NCBI RefSeq assembly: GCF_005887115.1
Contig: NZ_PNCJ01000016.1
Span: 1 to 64,000 of the forward strand
DNA length: 64,000 bases
Source of the DNA: Pseudoalteromonas rubra
GTDB lineage: Bacteria; Pseudomonadota; Gammaproteobacteria; Enterobacterales; Alteromonadaceae
Direction of reading: 5' to 3'
This document shows positions 59,425 through 64,000 of this stretch, one piece after another. Position 1 is the stretch's first letter. Every line of letters begins with the position of its first letter. The position numbers were made by a program, and so were the translations under genes. A model generated the notes under the pieces. That model was not told the origin of the DNA. It searched no databases and saw nothing but the letters and a program-made list of their open reading frames with translations.

Positions 59425-60039
59425 ATGTCTATCCATTATGAAGTGACTCAGCTATTGTCTTATCAGCGCGTTGGTAAGTGGACCGCGCTACTGGCCGCAG
59501 TCGGACTGTTGTCCGCGTGCAGCTCAAAGCCATCAGTCGACGAGGAGGCGGAAGCGCTTGCCAGGGCTGAGTTGATCAAAACTTACAATGAGCACAAAGC
59601 AGGTATTGAGCGTGTTGCCGCGATGGAGCAGGACTTGTCACAGTTACTGGCCTTATTGTCTTCTGCCAGTGATATCAAACCGATTGAAGAGAAAATTGCT
59701 CAGCCAGAGAAAGAGGTTGTCACTCATCAAGTGACACCGGACTCCGCCAGCAAGCAGTTCAATACACCAAGCGAAGGTTCCATTGTCGTACAGTTTGGTC
59801 GCCACCTTTTGAATACTCGGGCTCAGGCACAAAATGAACGGATCAGAGCGTCTTTGTCTCTCATACAAAGTTACTATCCAGAGATGTTCAGCTCTGTATC
59901 TGTATATTTACAAACGCCGGCTGTGAATGGCACTCAGTTTTACCTTTCCCAGGCTTGGGGGTTCATGTCTGTGCAAGAAAGTGTCGTATTTTGCCGTCTT
60001 ATTCAAGCCAGTGGTCAACCTTGTAAATTGGTTAACTAG
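59425..60039 (+). CDS. Lipoprotein with SPOR-like C-terminus, function unknown
   Basis: 204 residues. After a 17-residue polar lead there is a hydrophobic stretch and a lipobox (AVGLLSAC, about residues 25-32), so it is probably a lipoprotein. A helical, acidic middle (EEEAEALARAELIKTYNEHKAGIERVAAMEQDL) follows. The last 50 residues (SVSVYLQTPAVNGTQFYLSQAWGFMSVQESVVFCRLIQASGQPCKLVN) resemble a SPOR domain in layout (strand, turn, helix with Cys pair), which would bind denuded peptidoglycan. That assignment is tentative. AAGGAG precedes the ATG. Confidence 0.7.
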   Translation: MSIHYEVTQLLSYQRVGKWTALLAAVGLLSACSSKPSVDEEAEALARAELIKTYNEHKAGIERVAAMEQDLSQLLALLSSASDIKPIEEKIAQPEKEVVTHQVTPDSASKQFNTPSEGSIVVQFGRHLLNTRAQAQNERIRASLSLIQSYYPEMFSSVSVYLQTPAVNGTQFYLSQAWGFMSVQESVVFCRLIQASGQPCKLVN

Positions 60040-60258
60040 CTAAAAAACATTGAAATAATATTAAAGATTTTGTATTTAGGTACGATATAAAAGAAGTCTG
60101 AGTAGTGTTTTTATTCAAATTGAGCACCTTTCTACCCAAGGGCACTCGAATGAATTGATAAAATCATTATAAAGTCTTAGTTTTGCGTTCAGTGCAAAGC
60201 GCTGCACGTGTGGTTTGGCCGGATATGGAAGCGGCTATTTAATGAAAAGGATTAGCTG

Positions 60259-60843
60259 ATGGAAAAGTTAATGAACAAGTACTCTCTACTCTCAATTCTG
60301 GCTGCAATGCCTTTACTGGCTGCAGCGCAGCCTGCGGAATTCAAAGCATCCGTAACAGTAAGAAATATCTTCACCTTTGAAAATGCCGAGCCACTTAGCT
60401 TCGGTACGATACGTGCCAGTGGCGACACGGGTGGTGTAGAAACGGCGACTCTGATTATCGCTGCAAACCCCAATACTGCGCCTCGGGCTGACTCAACCGA
60501 TGTGACAAAAGCAGAGATTGCAATTCTGGAACCCGGTACGCCAGCGAAATTTACCGTTGAGGGTATTTCACCCTATGCGACGCTGACGATTACCGATCCA
60601 ACAGAAACCGATGTTTTACCGAAAGATTTGCCGCCAACAACTCCCGGCTTTAAGCTAGGTACTTTCACCTACTATGTGACTTCAGGCACATCGCCAGCCC
60701 CGGCAACAACTACCGTACAGGCTGATGCTGACGGTAAAATTGCGTTTAATGTAGGTGCAACACTGACAACAACCAGTGCCGCTGCAGGAAACTATATTGA
60801 CGGTGAGTACGAAGGTACGTTCAGTGTTGAGCTGAGCTACTAA
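60259..60843 (+). CDS. DUF4402-type surface-fibre (pilin-like) subunit
   Basis: 194 residues with a signal peptide (about 1-23, cleavage near AAAQP). The mature protein opens ASVTVRNIFTFENAEPLSFGTIRASGDTGGVETATLIIAANP, the DUF4402 pattern. It is all-beta, low in Cys, and ends in an aromatic strand (GEYEGTFSVELSY), as pilin-like chaperone-usher subunits do. A downstream ATG at 60271 is an alternative start. It heads the subunit-subunit-chaperone-usher cluster and is preceded by a roughly 220-bp gap holding its promoter. Confidence 0.8.
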   Translation: MEKLMNKYSLLSILAAMPLLAAAQPAEFKASVTVRNIFTFENAEPLSFGTIRASGDTGGVETATLIIAANPNTAPRADSTDVTKAEIAILEPGTPAKFTVEGISPYATLTITDPTETDVLPKDLPPTTPGFKLGTFTYYVTSGTSPAPATTTVQADADGKIAFNVGATLTTTSAAAGNYIDGEYEGTFSVELSY

Positions 60844-60882
60844 TCGGCTATGGCGGGTGATTGAATAGCCCGCCAGTTTCAT

Positions 60883-61338
60883 ATGAAGGCGCTTTTATTA
60901 CTCGTCAGTTTGATAGGCAGTATGTGCTGTCAGGCGAGTATTATACTCAATGCTGACCTTAATTTTGGTACTGTTATTGTAGCAGACCCCAGTGTGGTCG
61001 GCACTGTAACTGTGTCACGGGGCGGCGGAACAAGCTCCTCAGGCAGTATTCATGTGGTCGAAAAAGGGCATCCAGCTGAGCTGATACTGGAATCCTTTCC
61101 CATTGGTGTCTATCTGAATATATCAACAGACATACTCGATGATGAGCTGGCGCATACTCAACTTATCAGCCAGGGCAAATTACGTGTAATACAGCTCCAT
61201 CATTCTGCCAGGGTCTTCACCGATCGATATGGTCGCGCCCGGCTTGTGATAGGTGGCACATTGCAGAGCATGCCCAATGCAGGCAGCTACCTGGATGGGC
61301 AGTATGAGACAACCATCAGCGTCGAAGTAAGCTATTAA
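60883..61338 (+). CDS. Second DUF4402-like fibre subunit
   Basis: 151 residues with a signal peptide (MKALLLLVSLIGSMCCQAS). The mature part starts IILNADLNFGTVIVADPSVVGTVTVSRGG, parallel to the preceding subunit, and ends with the same closing pattern (SYLDGQYETTISVEVSY against NYIDGEYEGTFSVELSY). It is shorter and more divergent and could be a tip or adaptor subunit. It lies 39 bp after the first subunit gene. Confidence 0.75.
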   Translation: MKALLLLVSLIGSMCCQASIILNADLNFGTVIVADPSVVGTVTVSRGGGTSSSGSIHVVEKGHPAELILESFPIGVYLNISTDILDDELAHTQLISQGKLRVIQLHHSARVFTDRYGRARLVIGGTLQSMPNAGSYLDGQYETTISVEVSY

Positions 61339-61398
61339 GTTATTTAGTAAGCACAGACTCATATTCATCGCCGTTAGAAGTAGAATAGGCAAAATCCA

Positions 61399-62211
61399 AT
61401 GAAATATATTACTCACATCGTGCTGTTGGTGCTGTTGTTTTGTGCCGCGCAGTCTCAGGCTAACCTACTGATTTCACCCACCCGTGTCGTGTTTGATGAG
61501 CGCCAGCGAAATGCCAAAGTATTTCTGATCAACAATAGTCAGGAGTACAAAACTTACCGCCTGAGTTTTAAAGAAAAGCTGGCGCTGCCAGAGGGGGGGT
61601 ATAAAGATGTGTCCGAGCAGGAAAACCCGAAACGTTTAAGTGGCTTGCTCAGAATGACACCCAAGCAGGTGCGCCTTGCACCAGGTGAGCGTCAGGTCGT
61701 AAAACTCGCTTTGCGCCGAAAAAAAGACATGGCTGCGGGTGAGTACCGCTCACATCTGTTCTTTCAGGCATTGCCTGAGAAAAAAGACTCTGCACAACAG
61801 GGAGTTGGGATCAGGCTTAACATGATCATGAGTTACAGTATTCCCGTGATTTACCGCCAATCGGCATCTGTGCCTCGTGTGACCATTGATGATGCCAAGG
61901 TGAGCCGTGGAGAAAGCGGTCGTTACGACACTGTTAGCCTGGCGCTGTCACGTCAGGGTGATGCAAGTACGTTTGGCCAGGTCAGTGTATTTTGGCGCGG
62001 GCACAGTAAAGCTAAGTGGAAAGAAGCCGCCATAGTGAGCAGTTACAGCATTTATCCTGAGGTCAGTCAGTCGCACTTACAGTTAAAACTGATAGACCCG
62101 AGCATAGTGCAGGGGGGGCGCTCAGGGGAATTAAAAGTCGTGTACACCGGCAGTGGCGAATATCAGGGACTGTCATTCGCAGAGCGCACTTTCTCTGTCA
62201 CTTTACGCTGA
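61399..62211 (+). CDS. PapD-like periplasmic pilus chaperone
   Basis: 270 residues with a signal peptide (MKYITHIVLLVLLFCAAQSQA). The N-terminal immunoglobulin-like domain (ANLLISPTRVVFDERQRNAKVFLINNSQEYKTYRLSFKEK..RLSGLLRMTPKQVRLAPGERQVVKLALRRKKDMAAGEYRSHLFFQALP) is that of the PapD family, of the alternative/Csu-type rather than classical Fim type. A second beta domain follows. It would donate a strand to the two DUF4402 subunits and deliver them to the usher encoded 14 bp downstream. Confidence 0.85.
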   Translation: MKYITHIVLLVLLFCAAQSQANLLISPTRVVFDERQRNAKVFLINNSQEYKTYRLSFKEKLALPEGGYKDVSEQENPKRLSGLLRMTPKQVRLAPGERQVVKLALRRKKDMAAGEYRSHLFFQALPEKKDSAQQGVGIRLNMIMSYSIPVIYRQSASVPRVTIDDAKVSRGESGRYDTVSLALSRQGDASTFGQVSVFWRGHSKAKWKEAAIVSSYSIYPEVSQSHLQLKLIDPSIVQGGRSGELKVVYTGSGEYQGLSFAERTFSVTLR

Positions 62212-62225
62212 TCTCTGGCAATTAA

Positions 62226-64000
62226 ATGGTGAGATTTGTTCTGACTCTGTTACTTGGGCTGGTGTTGGGAAGCGCCATGCCTGTCTACGGCGCTCAGCAG
62301 CAGGATCTCTCCAAGGCGCTCAGTACGCTGCAACGTATACAAGCTAAGCTAACACAGTCTAAAGCCAGCCTGACGGTCAGCAATCAGCCAAAACAAACAG
62401 GTATCCCGGAAGGGGAAGATTTGTTTTTGTCTGTATATGCCGACAATGTCTATCTGGGTGAAGTGTTTGCGGTCAAAAGCCAGCGAGATGCCAAAATTGA
62501 ATTGCGCAGCTTATTTGCCGTACTGGATTTTGCCATCAGTGATGATGAAAAAGCCGATCATTTCTCTGGCTGGTATCTTAGCCCGGAACGCACTTTTTCA
62601 TTTGATAGTGCGCAAGGGATGGTGCTGGTCAACGAACAGCAGTACGCTGTTGTGCAACAGGATGTATTACATACGCAGGGAGAGGTGTTTGTCGAGTCAG
62701 CCTTAATTGCTGATTGGTTTGGGCTCGATTTACAGTTCAATTATACAGATCAAAGGCTCAGTGTGCAGAGTCCTGAGCCATTGCCAGCACTCGAGCGTCA
62801 GGCTCGGGCGAATCGCCGTTTGGCCCAGCATCAAGGTCATGCAGCCTCCAGACTAACCTGGAAACCGAATGCTTATCAGATGTTATCGTCACCACTGATG
62901 GATGTTCAGTTTGGCTATCGTCGCGACAACAAAGAGGATACTAATTACTACTCTATGCTTGGGGCACATGACCTGGCGTTCTGGAATGTCGAGTATTTTG
63001 TTTCAGGCACCGACGGCGATGTTGTCGATCAGGGACGCCTCAAAGGCAAGCGCGAAGATGGAAAAGGCCGCCTGTTAGGCGAGCTTAAAGCCACCCAGGT
63101 TGAGGTAGGCGATATTCTCGCGACACACATTGGCGCCGGGCAACCCTCAGGACAAGGTGTCGGGGTGCGTGTTGCCGATAAGCCTCTGCATAATGAAACT
63201 CAGGAGCAAAGTGTACAGATCAGTGGTTCAGTTCAAGCTGGCTGGGACGTTGAACTGTATCATAATGGCCTGTTAGTCGCACAGCAGCTTCAGATCCAAA
63301 CGGGTCGCTATGATTTTGACCGTATCCCCCTGTATTTTGGCAGCAATCAGTTTGAGTTGGTCAAATATGGTCCCCAGGGGCAAGTCGAGCGTGAACAGCG
63401 CAGCTATTTTGTGGAAGGGACTGGACTGGACAGCGGCCAGGGTTATTTTGATGTGTCAGTAACCGATGTGGGTGGATCGGTGTTTAACAATGACTCCGCA
63501 CCAACGTCTCGTTCTGGTTGGCAGTTTGATGGCCGTTACGATCTCGGTATTTCCGAAGTTATGTCGGTATATGCGGGTATCTCACAGGCTTTGACGAATG
63601 AGCCGCAGACAGAGCGCGTCCTGACGGCTGGTGGTACGTTGAGTCTGTGGAAAAAAATGCTGCTAAATCTGGACTTATCCCACGACAGTGACGCTCAGCA
63701 CCAGGCGCAACTCAGTGCCAGAACAGAGTGGGCCGGGCAGGCCATTAGTGCCAGCTGGCAAACACAACGACGGCAGCTCACGAGTGGACAAACGGGCGAA
63801 GAATACCGTCATAGTCAGGGTATGAATATGGTGATGTCGGGGTCGGTTGATGTATTTGATAAGCCACTGTCTTATCAGAATCAGATACAGTGGAATCGTA
63901 CCGATCAGGACAACGAATACACAGTATTGACCAATCGGGTGGGTATGTCGTTTGGCCGTGTGAACATCAGCAATCAGCTGCAACGTCAATCCAGCAGTTC
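62226..64000 (+). CDS. Usher-like outer-membrane protein, 3' end beyond window
   Basis: An open frame of 591 codons runs from the ATG at 62226 to the window end with no stop. It has a signal peptide (about 1-23, cleavage near VYGA), a short N-terminal domain (LFLSVYADNVYLGEVFAV..) and a long beta-rich barrel-like region with alternating aromatic strands. A plug-like sandwich near residues 330-420 (DVELYHNGLLVAQQLQIQTGRYDFDRIPLYFGSNQFELVKYGPQGQVE) resembles usher plug domains. Position after chaperone and subunits supports an usher for fibre secretion. The full length is probably 800 or more residues. Confidence 0.75.
   Translation, partial: MVRFVLTLLLGLVLGSAMPVYGAQQQDLSKALSTLQRIQAKLTQSKASLTVSNQPKQTGIPEGEDLFLSVYADNVYLGEVFAVKSQRDAKIELRSLFAVLDFAISDDEKADHFSGWYLSPERTFSFDSAQGMVLVNEQQYAVVQQDVLHTQGEVFVESALIADWFGLDLQFNYTDQRLSVQSPEPLPALERQARANRRLAQHQGHAASRLTWKPNAYQMLSSPLMDVQFGYRRDNKEDTNYYSMLGAHDLAFWNVEYFVSGTDGDVVDQGRLKGKREDGKGRLLGELKATQVEVGDILATHIGAGQPSGQGVGVRVADKPLHNETQEQSVQISGSVQAGWDVELYHNGLLVAQQLQIQTGRYDFDRIPLYFGSNQFELVKYGPQGQVEREQRSYFVEGTGLDSGQGYFDVSVTDVGGSVFNNDSAPTSRSGWQFDGRYDLGISEVMSVYAGISQALTNEPQTERVLTAGGTLSLWKKMLLNLDLSHDSDAQHQAQLSARTEWAGQAISASWQTQRRQLTSGQTGEEYRHSQGMNMVMSGSVDVFDKPLSYQNQIQWNRTDQDNEYTVLTNRVGMSFGRVNISNQLQRQSSS

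Overview
The window is ordinary chromosomal DNA of a marine gammaproteobacterium, most likely Pseudoalteromonas or a close Alteromonadales relative. This is judged from protein sequence and gene order, not from a database search. Supporting blocks are tig-clpP-clpX-lon-hupB-ppiD, pspF-sapABCDF divergent from pspABC-ycjX-ycjF, phhA-phhB, barA divergent from rlmD-relA-mazG-pyrG-eno, mutH divergent from rppH-ptsP-(TauE)-lgt-thyA, and an Arg-His-Pro tRNA cluster. No phage, integrase, transposase, CRISPR array or restriction system is visible.

Layout. 1-1141: the 5' end of a minus-strand tRNA, then a 1.1 kb non-coding stretch with a dense GATC cluster and an inverted pair of DnaA boxes. 1142-4530: a MATE exporter translationally coupled to uvrB. 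4573-18507: single-gene units, namely a small outer-membrane barrel, a LysR regulator, a GST, two GNATs, an iron-type alcohol dehydrogenase, an Ala/Lys-rich small protein, a YdcF/ElyC-like protein, metR, a GAF-GGDEF-EAL protein, pyrC, a periplasmic solute-binding protein, an FHA protein and folD. 18900-19411: five tRNAs (Pro, Arg, His, Pro, Pro). 19745-28836: the protein quality-control block (trigger factor, ClpP, ClpX, Lon, HU-beta, PpiD), with a clear sigma-32 promoter before lon. 28908-39454: envelope stress and peptide uptake (SapFDCBA and PspF leftward; PspABC, YcjX and YcjF rightward from a sigma-54 promoter). 39656-42200: methionine gamma-lyase and phenylalanine hydroxylase/PCD, with two TyrR/PhhR-like boxes. 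42289-52613: BarA, RlmD, RelA, MazG, PyrG and enolase. 52684-59356: MutH, RppH, PtsP, TauE-like, Lgt and ThyA. 59425-64000: a lipoprotein, then two DUF4402-like subunits, a PapD-like chaperone and a truncated usher-like gene that looks like a chaperone-usher surface-fibre operon.

The most interesting signals are non-coding. (1) Two DnaA-box elements share one core design, two opposed 9-mers separated by exactly 5 bp. One lies upstream of the MATE-uvrB operon and the other in the mutH/rppH intergenic region. From memory these are the neighbourhoods of the Escherichia coli DnaA-reactivating sequences DARS1 and DARS2, so this may be a conserved DARS pair in a marine genus, here with a GATC cluster beside the first copy. 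(2) Two copies of a MITE-like repeat with terminal inverted repeats lie at 9338-9551 and 23451-23616; one supplies the stop codon of a neighbouring gene. (3) A structured plus-strand segment ends in a strong terminator at 11857-11880 with no gene before it, suggesting an unannotated small RNA. (4) TyrR/PhhR-like boxes lie before phhA and a palindrome before the methionine gamma-lyase gene.
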